Shown here: one piece after another, positions 11,701 through 21,978 of the stretch
Layout: the number at the start of each line of letters is the position of its first letter
How positions within the stretch are numbered: position 1 is the first letter of the stretch
Assembly: GCA_021432635.1 (NCBI GenBank)
Contig: MU270115.1
Span: 129,513-193,512 of the forward strand
Reading direction: 5' to 3'
DNA from: Thozetella sp. PMI_491
Taxonomy: Eukaryota; Ascomycota; Sordariomycetes; Chaetosphaeriales; Chaetosphaeriaceae
DNA: 64,000 nt
Made by a program: the position numbers and the translations under genes
The notes under the pieces: generated by a model
Seen by the model: the letters and a program-made list of their open reading frames with translations, nothing else
Databases searched by the model: none
What the model was told of the DNA's origin: nothing

Positions 11701-14700
11701 GCTAAATCTCTTTAAATATCTTTAGTTTTTTTTTTTAAGATTAGTTAGATATATTCTTTAAGTATTAATCTAAAAAATATCTAGTTAATTATCTAATTAA
11801 TTCTTAAGTTATTCTTTTATAATTATAATATCTTTAAAATTAAGTAATATAATTTAATTTCTATAATATTAAAGGTTACTTTTTTATTATATATATTATA
11901 AGCTAATATTAAAAAGGGTATAGTCTTTATTATAATATCTCTCTTTTTATACTAAGCTAATTCTCTTTTTATAATATATAAGTAATATATAAATTCTTTC
12001 TTTTTCTAAGGTAATTATAACTAATTAATAACTTTAGGTAATATATAGTTTTTTTAGGATTTATTATTAATTATTATAGTAATATTATATTAATTATTAA
12101 TAATAAAAATATAAATAAATAGTCTTAAGTTTAAGTTAATAATTATTATAAGAGTCTTTATTTTTAAGTTATCTTATTAACTCTTTATAGGTAATATTTA
12201 TTATTTTTTATCTAGTCTTATCTTAGGGTTAGTTATAAGTATTAACTTTTTTTTATAAGGTATAATTTATATTATATAAGGTTTTTAAGCTAAGGCTTAA
12301 GTCTTATATTAATAAATTATTCTTATATATATTTTATAACTTTAATTTATTTTTTAATTATTTATAAGCTAGTAAAATCTTCTCTTATAAAAGTATATCC
12401 TTATACTTTTCCTTAATATTATTATATAGTTTTTTCTATATAATAGTATAAGTATATTATTAAAGTATATTATATTATATTTAGCTTATTTTTATAATAT
12501 ATTAAGAATTAAAGGTTTAGCCTAAAGATAGCCTATCTATTATATTAATCCTTTATTTTCTAATACTTTATTTCTTTTTATAAGTATAAGTTATTAATTT
12601 ATTATATCTTATACTTAATAAGAAAGAAATTATACTTTAATTTATCTATAGTATATACTTTATATAATATAATATATTATATCTAGGTAATTTCTTTATA
12701 GTATTTATACTAAGGGCTTATTTAAGGGTTATCTTAATAATTTAGTTATTAATTATTTTTTAAAGAGTTATAATATAAGACTTTATCTATAAGAAATAAT
12801 ATATATTTCCTTCTTAAGATTAAATTAAGTCTAATTCTTAAATACTTTTAAACTATAAATAAAGGTATATTATATATTTCCTTTATTAGTTCTTCCTTAA
12901 TTTTTAATAAGCTATTAAATTCTTTTTTTTATTACTTAGGTATATAAAAGATAAGTTATTTATTATTTCTTTTATAAATATAAGTCTTAATAAAGTAATT
13001 ATTTATCTATATCTTTTAAACTTTTTTATTATTATAATATATTATTATAAGGTATTATTTAAAGTAGTTTAGTTATTTAAATATAAGTATTAAAATATTT
13101 AGTTCTAAAAGTTTCTCTAGTTATTATATATTAATAAGTTTTTATTTTATATATAAAGTATTATCTTTAATATATATATTATACCTAGGGTTATTTAGTT
13201 TTATAAATTAGTATTTCTTTTTATTTTTAAAATAATTATTATATAATTTTTATAGCTAATAATTAGGTTTATTATCTTAGTTTTTTATATATTTTAAAGA
13301 TAGTAATATATAAGAAAGTAAGTACTTTATATAATAAGTATATATTATTTCTCTCTAGTTTTTAATATAATAGACTTTTTTACTTTAGTATTTTAAGTAA
13401 GTCTTAGCTCTATTTATTTTATATAGTCTGTTTAGTTTATAGTATATAATTAGCTTTAATCTTTATATAGTTAAGGTTATATTATTTCTAACTAGTAATA
13501 ATAAGTAGTTTACTTTTACTATTATTTTAAGATATAATATAGCTTTTCTAATTACTAGTCTACTTAAAGCTATATATTATTTTAAAGATAGTTCTTTTAT
13601 TAGTATTATAGTATAAGTATTATTAAGATTTATAATACTATAGATTAAATTATCTTATATAGCTATACTTAAGGTCTAGGCTAGTTTATATTATACTAGG
13701 TTAGCTAATTGTTTTTTAAGTATTAGTTTTTAGCTTATTTTTCTTAGTTATTTATATATATTAGTATAGTATCTCTTTTTCTAATAGTTATAGTATTTAA
13801 TATCTTTAAGGTCTTATTTTAGTTTTTATTATATTATATTTAAGTCTATAAGTCTTAAATATATCTTATATATTATTATTTAATAGTTTTAATATTAGTT
13901 AATAAATTATTTAGACTAGTTATTTTATTAAGGTTTTTTAGTATTAGCTAGTTATTAAGGTTTTTACTATTATTTTTCTATCGTTTATTTATATAGTTAG
14001 TTATTAATATAGGTTATTATTTTTATATATAATAAGAAATCTTCTAAAGGGTTAAGCTTTAAGACTTTATTTTTAACTTTACTTTTAAGTCTTTAATAAA
14101 ATAAGAATCTTTTAGTTTTATTAGTATAGTTTAAGAGTAAGTAGAGTTATTAAAACTCTACTATATATTAGACTGTTAAACCTTTTTACTTAAGTTAATA
14201 TAGGTTTTATTTCTATTAGTATTTCTTATTTAATTCTTAAAAAAGAGACTTTAAGGCTTATTTATATCTTATATAAATTATAAAGATATTATAGGTTTTT
14301 AGTCTAAGTTTTAAAGTAAATCCTTTTTGAAGAAAGTCTATAAAGTATAGTTTAAACTATACTAGGGCTTTTCCCTTTAGGAATAAGTTAGTATATACTA
14401 CTTTTTTATATTTACTTTAAAAGTTATTAGTATAAAAGTAATAATAAGCTCTTATTTAAGCTAGATAGCTTTTTAAATATTTATAAATACTATTAAAAGA
14501 TTAGGGCTAGTTAAGCCTTAGTTTTTTATGTCTTTTAATAAGAGTTATAATAATATTAATAATAATATATATAATATATAAATCACTTTTAAGTTAGGGT
14601 ATTTAAGTAGTACTAATATATAATTTATTAATAAGTTTTTTTATCTAGGAGAGGTCTTTTTTTATACTAGTATATTTAGTATTATCTCTACTATTATTAA

Positions 14701-14809
14701 TATCCTTTATTTCTTAGTTAAGACTATATTAAATAAAAGCTTTTTCCTTTTTCTTATTAGACTTACTAGAGTTATAGCTACTAGTAGATAGGGTGTTTTT
14801 ACTAGACAT
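8740..14809 (-). pseudogene. degraded Gypsy gag-pol with chromodomain
   Basis: The minus-strand translation is broken by stops everywhere, but three anchors fix it. The gag start is at 14807-14809 with MSSKNTLSTSS. The RT catalytic block YLNNIFIYF at about 10995-11027 is decayed from YLDDILIYS (both catalytic Asp read as Asn, as G-to-A changes give). A chromodomain lies at about 8745-8890, reading LEYKVKNIIDFYNIK then LKYLVK*IGYNTSKNI, which corresponds to the EYEVEKILDSR and YLVKWKGYPDSENTWEP pattern. Known chromoviruses carry this C-terminal chromodomain, which binds methylated histone H3 and directs integration to heterochromatin. The protein cannot be made from this copy. Confidence 0.8.
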
Positions 14810-14869
14810 ATTAACTATAGAATATTATTGATTATATTTATCTTATCCTCTAAAAGAGAGTAATTAATA

Positions 14870-15292
14870 TGTTATAACACTAAGATCTTAAGGTTAATAT
14901 TCTTAATATATAGGAGATTCTTTCTTAAGGTAGGGAGGATAGAGACAAGTAGAGTATTAATTAACTAAGGGGTATAAAATCTAAAGTATAAGCTAAGGTA
15001 GCTTGAATAGATTAATTACTAAAAAGCAAAGGCTAACTAATCTATCTAGGTAGAGACTAAGGTCTTATATACTAGGCTGCTCTTTATAGCTCACTAGGCT
15101 TATCGTAGTGATCTAAGTGATCCAGAGCGCTAGGCTTATCATAGTGATCCAGGTGATCCTTCTTGATTGGCTTGAGCATCTGCATGGATGCCTGAGGCAT
15201 CCATTAGGGGTTCTGCCCTTATTGACCGCTGGTCCGAGGCGCTAGGCCTCGTTGGCGGTCGCGGGGAGGTGGCTGATGCCTTGATCGTAACA
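14870..15292 (-). repeat. Gypsy 5' LTR (copy B), half RIP-mutated
   Basis: 423 bp beginning TGTTATAAC and ending GATCGTAACA. The left ~190 bp is AT-shifted like copy A. From about 15060 rightward the sequence becomes GC-rich and includes GAGGCGCTAGGCCTCG and GTCGCGGGGAGG, so the composition changes abruptly inside a single LTR. The minus-strand leader and gag start follow on the low-coordinate side, which makes this the 5' LTR of the interrupted Gypsy element. Confidence 0.85.
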
Positions 15293-15374
15293 ACAGGGTG
15301 TTTTTGCTGAACATGTTAACTGTAGAACGTTGTTGATTATACTTGTCTTATCCTTTAAAAGAGAGTAATTAATA
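15293..15374 (-). repeat. duplicated Gypsy leader with first gag codons
   Basis: An 82-bp segment between LTR copies B and C that repeats 14788-14869. Read on the minus strand it gives the sequence downstream of an LTR, through an ATG and the first codons of gag (MFSKNTL here, MSSKNTL in the interrupted element), and then ends abruptly against LTR B. The copy is much less AT-shifted. It shows that copies B and C arose from an LTR-plus-leader unit, by recombination or by insertion of one element into another, rather than being two independent solo LTRs. Confidence 0.75.
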
Positions 15375-15814
15375 TGTTATAACACTAAGATCCTAAGGTT
15401 AGTATTCTTAATATATAAGGGATTCTTTCCTAAAGTAGGGAGGGTAGAGACGAGTAGAGCATCAATCGACGTAAGGTAAGATCTGATAGTGCAAGTGTTA
15501 AGCTTGAGTAGAGAAATTAATTGCTGAAGAGTAAAGGCTAACTGATCTATCTAGGTAGAGACTGTGGTCTTATATATTAGGTTGCTTCTTCAGGGCTTAC
15601 TTTGGATCATCGAAGGCCTGGAGCTCTTAGGTGATCCAGGAGCTCTAGGCTTACTAAGGGCTGAGTGCTCTGTGGTGATTCTTCCTGATTGGCGGAATAT
15701 CTGTGTGGATGCCTGAGGAATCTATCGGGGGTTCTGCCTGTTGTGACCACTTGCAGCTAAGCGCTAGGCTGTGTTAGTGGTCGTGGGGAGGTGGCTGATG
15801 CCTTGGTTGTAACA
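15375..15814 (-). repeat. Gypsy LTR (copy C), least mutated copy
   Basis: 440 bp from TGTTATAACAC to GGTTGTAACA. It has the highest GC of the four LTR copies and is the best approximation in the window to the unmutated LTR. It is followed on its left by the short leader and gag start, and abuts the truncated copy D on its right. Confidence 0.85.
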
Positions 15815-16217
15815 ATAAGAGATTCTTTCCTAAAGTAGAGAGGGTAGAGACAAGTAAAATATTAATCAATATAAGATAAGATCTAATAGTATAAGTATTA
15901 AGCTTATAAACTAAATAAAGATTAATTACTAAAGAATAAAGCTAACTAATCTATCTAGGTAGAGACTATAGTCTTATATACTAGGTTACTCTTTAAGGCT
16001 TACTTTAAATTACTAAAGTCCTAGAGCTCCTAGGTAAGCTAGGAGCTATAAGCTTATTAAGGGCTAAGTGCTTTATAGTAATCCTTCCTGATTAGTAAAA
16101 CATCTATATAGCTACCTAAGGCATCTACCAGGGGTTTTATCTATTGTAACCACTTATAGCTAAGCACTAGGCTATACTAGCAGTCGCGGGGAGGTGGCTG
16201 ATGTTTTGGTTGTAATA
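15815..16217 (-). repeat. 5'-truncated Gypsy LTR (copy D)
   Basis: About 403 bp starting at the equivalent of LTR position 41 (ATAAGAGATTC against ATAAGGGATTC in copy C) and ending TTGTAATA. The first ~40 bp are missing exactly where it joins copy C. It is AT-shifted over most of its length but keeps a GC-rich GTCGCGGGGAGG near the right end. Confidence 0.8.
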
Positions 16218-17150
16218 AGGAGCTATAGTATTTATAGTAGTTATTATATTAAAGGATAATAAGGGCGTCTATTAGGTATAAAAGGGCGAGTTACAGTTAG
16301 ATCACTAGTAATTTATACTCTTTAAGAGTTAGTCTCTTTATAAAAGAGCCTAATATACTATTAATTCTTTGCCTAGTTAGCTCTTTAAAAGCGTAGTAAA
16401 CTAGTCTACTACCCAAAGGTAAGTAGGGCTTTATAATAAAAAGATAAAGATCTAAGATTTAAATCAGAGAGTAAAGCTATATATATATAGACTATATAGC
16501 CCCTCTAATTACTATATTAAGATAGCCTATCTTTTACTATATTAATATACTTGTAAAGACTAGTATATAAAACACTTGCTTATATTTAAAACACTTTATC
16601 TTCTTATGTGTTTTATACCCTTACTAGTAGATATATATTAAAAGGGCTTAGAGTATATTTTAGTCTGTTTTTAGCGTTTTTATATAGTAGGACTGTTTTA
16701 TATAGGAGGTGGCTGTTATGTGGAATCATAGATGCTTTAAGGCATGTAGTTGTTTTTACTCGCGTAAATCTTTTATAAGTATAGAGCTTTCTTGCCTGCC
16801 TTAAAAGTATATAGCCCGTGCGTTTTATAATATATATTTTAGGATTTATATTTAATAGTGGGTTATATATTAACAATAGGCTTACCCAAGGTATAATTAT
16901 AAGTATCGCGTTATAGCTACTTCTATAGAGCCTAGTATACTATAATAATAGCGACTTTTATAGCTTTAATGATTGAGTGGATCGCCTTATATTTAAGCTT
17001 AACTTTTACTTCTAACTATTTATATAATAACATCACTTCTTCAGCTAGCTAGTACAAGTCTCAGACGAGTATGTCACATTGCTATTCATCTTATATAGCT
17101 TCAACTCTTTGTAAGCAATAACATCTTAGCCTGTTACAAATGTCTCACTA
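16218..17150. other. AT-rich unassigned sequence between the LTR array and the GC-balanced region
   Basis: Moderately AT-rich, with no supported gene. A minus-strand frame of 87 codons at 16613-16876 is open but Lys/Tyr/Leu-rich and matches nothing I recognise; it is most likely a chance frame in another degraded repeat. Composition returns to ~50% GC near 17150. Confidence 0.5.
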
Positions 17151-17276
17151 CTTCGATCAGTAACCCCTAACTTTTTACTGTCTGAGCTGCTAAGTGTTTG
17201 AAGAGGAGCCCGGGGTCCTCAGCATCCCTAGCTCATATATTAGCCCAAAATCCTGGGGTGCTGAAATAGAGTCAGC

Positions 17277-18289
17277 TTACTGTGTCCCGCCAAATTGGGC
17301 AAAGCTCTCGACCACTACTTGAAGGTACCTGTTCTTGCCAAGCGCGGCGAGACCCCCCATTAGCGCTACCATCCGCATGCCGGCCTGCACGTGCTGGAGG
17401 CTGGTTGGGAAGTCGCCTATTGAAGCCTAAATTGAATGTGGCGTTAGTCTCGCGGCATTCCCACACGCGCAAGGGGAGGGGTGCAATCTACCTCGTCCCC
17501 TGCCAGAAGCATCGCCTTTGCTAGACTGGCACTGCGGGGTCGGTCTCCCTCCTTCGAGATAGACTTCTGGAGTGACGCCAAGCAGCGTAGCTTATAAAGT
17601 AGAGCATACTGCAGGTACGGCCCACCGCCGTGGAGCGCGTACAGACTACGACAGACAGTGATCAGAATCCCATCCAGCATGCCGGGATCGGTTAGCGCCA
17701 AGGGCAGCCAGTCTCTCTTTACGCCATTCGAATACGCCTCGAGGGATGGGTATGGGCCACTAGAACAGCTTAGAGCGGGCACAATGACACGTAAGTCTAC
17801 GCCTGTTAGCCTCTGAGAGAGGGACTTGCCCGATGTCTCAATCCTGGACGCAAATCGGCCGGGAGCATTAGGTGAGACGAAAGGGGGCGCTAGCTTACAG
17901 TGGCTCAGGAGACCATGCTCGTACTGCGTGATCGGCCGTGCCGCCGCGGCGAAGGGGTCGGCAGGAAAGCTGGGATATACCACGGATATGGTTGGTGGGT
18001 TCCAGTGCGGCCGGCGTGGGTTCTGGGGATTAGATACGAGCGGCAGGCCGGCTCGACGAAGTGCTACAGGCCCCGTAGTGTCGACAGCCGGCCTGAGCTC
18101 TAACTGCTTAGCGGCCTGGTGGTGTCGAACCCGCTTTCGCCGGGCTCGAGCGTGGCCCTCCTTCGCCGCAAAGGACCTAGCGGTCTTGTGCGTGGCCGCG
18201 TACACGAAACTAGCTTCGTACTCGGGAACTACGAATTGATACCTGGCCGGGGCCGGTGTGGTGATGGGATTGTCGCCCGGGTCTGCCAT
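17277..18289 (-). CDS. fungal-specific transcription-factor-domain protein lacking a Zn cluster (Fungal_trans_2-like), short
   Basis: Model: exon 17492-18289, 65-bp intron 17427-17491 (GTAGAT, branch ACTAAC, acceptor TTTAG, phase 0), exon 17277-17426; 315 aa. The N-terminus has FVVPEYEASFVYAATHKTAR then HARARRKRVRHHQAAK, the signature start of the many Fungal_trans_2 proteins without a zinc binuclear cluster. The central ITQYEHGLLSH and the NGVKRDWLPLALTDPGMLDG segments belong to the regulatory domain. After the intron the reading GDFPTSLQHVQAGMRMVALMG continues that family normally. I placed the start at 18289 because the family signature begins right after it; an in-frame ATG at 18400 exists. 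Family members are usually 400 aa or more, so the C-terminus appears cut short near the repeat boundary. Such proteins are probable nuclear regulators; the target here is unknown. Confidence 0.6.
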
Positions 18290-19286
18290 GATTGGGTCTG
18301 CGTCGACTGTTTCAAAAGCGAATTTACCGATTTTGGCCCTGTTATTTTCCGAAAGAATCTCAACGCACGAAAGGAGCACCGCGAGATTGCCGGAACCCAC
18401 AGCGAATATGTATGGACTCTTTGCTTCCGTAAGGTACAGAGTTCAGGCCACAACGTGGCGCATAATCCCGTATCATTCCCTCTTGATTGGCTAGAAAGCA
18501 CATCCTGGCGATAGATGCCAAGAAGTGTAAGTTCTAGAAATGGGATAGCGCTGAAACCTACCCTTGGCGGGGTCCGTCAAAGTGGGACAAGGGTGACAGC
18601 CGCGATATTGATTGGCTCAGCAACTGAGCTTGCGCCAACCGACAGGACCGAGACGTCTTGTTCCGTAGCACTGGGCAAGGAGGGCATTTGATGTATTTTA
18701 CGAGCGCAGTTGGGGGCGAAACAGATATTAGGAGCCTCCATTCCCCCCATTCTAAAGACTCCACGCTCTGGATGTAAGCTTCATAAATTTATTGCGCTAA
18801 GGCCGAGCCTCACTCCTGTTAAAATCGAAGAATCGATGCGAATAGCCAGACGCGCCGTACCTCGATGTTTGGGTTTACAACACCTAGGGAACACGCATGG
18901 CAACCAGTTCATACACTAAAGGCGAGGTCACGGGGCGGTATCGGTGGCGCCGAGCTTTACTGTAAGGTCCGTAAGGGGACCGCCTGCCGGCCATGGGCGT
19001 TCGGTACTATTTCTGGGGCCTTTCCGTGCGAGGACCCTGATAATTATACGGTGTGCGGTAGCCCCCTTATCAAGTATAACCGACGCCATAGCCCCTACAG
19101 GTTTATTTTGGTGAGTGTAGGATGAAAATAAGGCGCCCCGGCTCTCGACCTGTTGAACTATGCAAACAAGAACGTCTACTACAGGGCTCGAGCGCTTTAG
19201 AGGCAGAATATAAAGGATACTAGTAGATATTAGTACGTAATCTCAGTAGCTATGCAGGTATAGTCAGCTATGAAAAGTCTAAAACT
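18290..19286. other. no supported gene
   Basis: GC-balanced sequence between the transcription-factor-like gene and the HET pseudogene. Several 60-90 codon frames are open on both strands without recognisable motifs. One at 18865-19125 (plus) contains four cysteines but no signal peptide. I see no promoter, RNA gene or repeat worth calling. Confidence 0.4.
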
Positions 19287-21978
19287 CTATCCTATGTTAT
19301 TTTTCCACCGGTACAAACTAAAGGATCTCCCGGGGAAGGCTTCCCCCCAAGGAACGCAAATCAACAGCCTTGTCCCCAAAGCCTCTGTGGATTGCAGGTA
19401 ACAATCCCCTACTAACTGGAAGAGAGGAGTATGTCCCGGCGTAGAATTCCTTGCCTGCCGAAGAATAAAGTGGGTTAGGCCGCCAGGAAGGATGTGAACC
19501 TCATCTCCGTGCAGCATCGATGGCGGTCCAAGGCCGTATCCATAGTCAGTGGTCTGAAACAGTACTCTGCCATCTGTCACTAGGTGCATTGCTTCATCAA
19601 AGCCCGTGACGCCCATCGAGTCCGCCGAGTCATTGATCTCCTTGCTCGCACCGTTTAGTTGCAAAATATCCTGCAAATAAGTCACATTTGAATGTGACAG
19701 CATGGATGGGCCGCTTAACCGGGGCAATAGCGACAAACGGAACCACTTTGCAAGAAAAGTTCGGAGTTTCGGGTCCATGGGCTCGAATCCGCTAGTTCCG
19801 CACCTCACGCTTCCGACCAATGTTAAGGTAAACATAATAACCTCTCTGTACCCCATCCCTTCGTTACTAGAGTCTTTCAAACCGGTTAAGAACCGTCTAA
19901 CCCAGCTAGATACTGTTAACAGGGCGGAATCGCGGTCATCCCATGTCCTTAATTTCTCGCCACATCATGTGACTAGGTCCACCATTTTAGAATTAGATTC
20001 GGTTTGTAGGCAGCCTTCAGGTCTGACTCTCCTTGTAGCCGCCAACCCCGCTCTGAGGGTTTCTGTTAGTCGAATGACGAATAGGGAATTTTCGCGATGA
20101 TATTTCTGGAAGGACTCGAAGACTTTCTGCCCGGCCTCCAACAAGACATTCCTTGCAATGCCGGGTGACATGTAGCTCTTTATTGTCCGACCAAGAGCAA
20201 GTATGTCATCGAGCGCTTCATATCTATTTGGCAGGTATATTTCGCTCTCTCGCGTGCCTCGAAACCCAGTTCCAACCCCAGATAGGTCTGAACCCGAGCC
20301 AATCGATTCTCCATGGAGAAATTCTGCTCCAACAAAATCTCGATCTGTTCCTCGGTTAAACCTTGTTCCACAATCCAATGTTTAAGAGATTTCTGGTGGC
20401 CACATATAGACTCGGTAGAGTCATATTCATAGGTATGAAGAGACCCTTCCACGTGCCAAAATTACCCCGGAAGATGGGTGACAGATTGAAGAGTAGTTTG
20501 CAATCAAGAGAGGCGTCCCTGTCCGAGGCAATATTCCACCAACCTAGAAGCTCGCTGCAGCATTTATGAATATGGTTTTGTGACACGGACATAGTCGAAT
20601 CAGGGCTGCTATTGGAATTCTGCAGGTTGTGCATGTAGCTTTGTATGGACAGTTGCAGCTTTCTTGAATTCTTTTGCCTCTCACCACTTCTCACGACGTT
20701 CTGCACTAGGCGATGGATTTCGTCTGCTACGTATGCCGTATACTGGGTTCTGCTTGTGAAAACAGCAACTCGCCAACCCGAGCTGGCGTTGTAAATCTTC
20801 TGCACAGCTACTCACCTGAGGTCTGATCGCTCAATAATCGCGCTCCAATCAGGAACCCATGATGGGAGAGAATGTCGATTCTTGCGTTGGAGATCTCCAA
20901 AGAGAACCGATAGAGATTTATTCTCGTTGATTACAGCCACGGCTGTTCTTTCGTACACCTTGTCGATAGTGATGGTGTATTCAGTGGCTAATGTGTCCTT
21001 GGCTTTTGTCAATCCGAGAAGGGCATAGACTTTGTCGCGCTCGTCTGATGCTCTTCGGTTCAAGAACTCCTGCAGGAGCGACAAGAGGCTGGATCCTCGG
21101 TCGTACTCCCATCTCCTGCGTAAGTTCTCGACTTCGGAAACTTGGCGGGTGAAGGGGGACGCTACCTTGAGATGATCATTCTCGATATCCAGTTTGAGCG
21201 AAGGCCATGCTTCTGAAAGCAGCAGTAAATACGACCGAAGGAGCTGCGATGCTGCCGAGCTGAAGGCTGAGATATTGCGGGACTGCAGCCTCTTGGACCA
21301 CCCACACCCGCTGCCACCAGGGTGCAGTGACCAGTCCTTGTAGCATTTCAAAGAGATGCAGCCGGAATCGTGGGTTGGCGTCTTCAAGAAACGACTTTCC
21401 CCATTCGCAGTTCCGAGTGGAGAGAAGGCGAACTAGGCAGATTGTACAGAAAGCTTTCCAAGGGGCTTTCCGGCACATGGTGATTCCTGATTGCTGAAAC
21501 ATCTCCAGATACATTCATCCCTCTCGTCGTTGTAGAATAATATAGGAGGCGGTGGCGCCTGTGCTGAATACTCTCTTAAGATGCGATGGTTCAGGCCGTC
21601 TCCAATAAATACAACAACTTCCTGGGCTTTCGCGAAGATTTCGCGCATCATCTGAACCTGAAAGCGTCTCTCCCCGAGATTACGCTGGTTAATGCACTAG
21701 TGCTCAATGTTAGAAACTTTGATTTGTGCCCCTAGCTACGGTACAACTTGATGACATACCAGCGCATCGACCCAGAGAGTGATAGGCTTATCCGTCCTTC
21801 TTAGATAACGTAGCGCACAGCTAAGATTGATAGTCGCATGGTAGGTCTCATTTTCAACGACCACTTCCTCTGTTGTACGTGGCGAACCCCAGACGTATGA
21901 TAAAGCCTTGTAGGGGTAAATGGCCTCATGATCCAGATTATGATTAGACATCGAAACCCAAAGGCCGAGACCATTCAT
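19287..21978 (-). pseudogene. HET-domain (heterokaryon incompatibility-type) gene, multiply frameshifted
   Basis: The N-terminal HET hallmark PYKALSYVWGSP is at about 21900, with TLWVDAL spliced through a 63-bp intron (21697-21759, GTATGT, branch CTAAC, acceptor CTAG, phase 0) to CINQRNLGERRFQVQ. Further on come PWWQRVWVVQEA, DERDKVYALLGL, LPSWVPDWS and a C-terminal GDEVHILPGG and QLVGDCYL, the usual HET-protein end. Consecutive blocks lie in different frames: breaks near 21515, 21230, 20805, 20440, 20270 and 19900 cannot be bridged by plausible introns. At the 20805 break a complete-looking but 16-nt splice-like segment (GTGAGTAGCTGTGCAG) remains. HET proteins trigger cell death on fusion of unlike strains. 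This copy would yield only a short HET fragment. Long intact frames elsewhere in the window argue against general sequencing error. Confidence 0.82.

Larger units (their letters stand above)
154..15292 (-). mobile_element. RIP-degraded Ty3/Gypsy chromovirus, interrupted by a nested Copia element
   Basis: A complete but dead LTR retrotransposon read on the minus strand. The 5' LTR is 14870-15292 and the 3' LTR 154-596, both beginning TGTTATAAC-like and ending TAACA-like. A gag start with an MSSKNTL-type beginning lies at 14809. A reverse transcriptase remnant with the YLDDILIYS block decayed to YLNNIFIYF lies at about 10995-11027, and an integrase-terminal chromodomain remnant at about 8745-8890. 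A polypurine tract (complement of 597-610) abuts the 3' LTR. The order gag, RT, chromodomain is that of fungal chromoviruses. Removing the inserted Copia copy leaves about 7.75 kb, a normal size for this group. Stops are present throughout all frames and the base composition is strongly shifted to A/T, as known for RIP. It cannot encode its own movement. Confidence 0.85.

Noticed and set aside
16613-16876. 87-codon open frame on the minus strand in AT-rich DNA
   Set aside because: Composition is Tyr/Leu/Lys-biased as expected of translated AT-rich repeats; no motif, no neighbouring exon.
1-17150. CRISPR-like or satellite arrays in the AT-rich block
   Set aside because: Recurring words come from the four LTR copies and from low complexity, not from evenly spaced short repeats.
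17282-18514. Several plus-strand frames of 67-137 codons
   Set aside because: They overlap the transcription-factor-like gene in antisense and carry no domain; shadows of its GC-rich coding sequence.
18865-19125. 86-codon frame with four cysteines
   Set aside because: No signal peptide, no match to KP4 or other Cys-rich families, and uneven cysteine spacing.
19287-21978. HET frameshifts explained as sequencing error
   Set aside because: Uninterrupted frames of 554, 606 and 1235 codons elsewhere in the window argue for accurate sequence; errors confined to one gene are unlikely.
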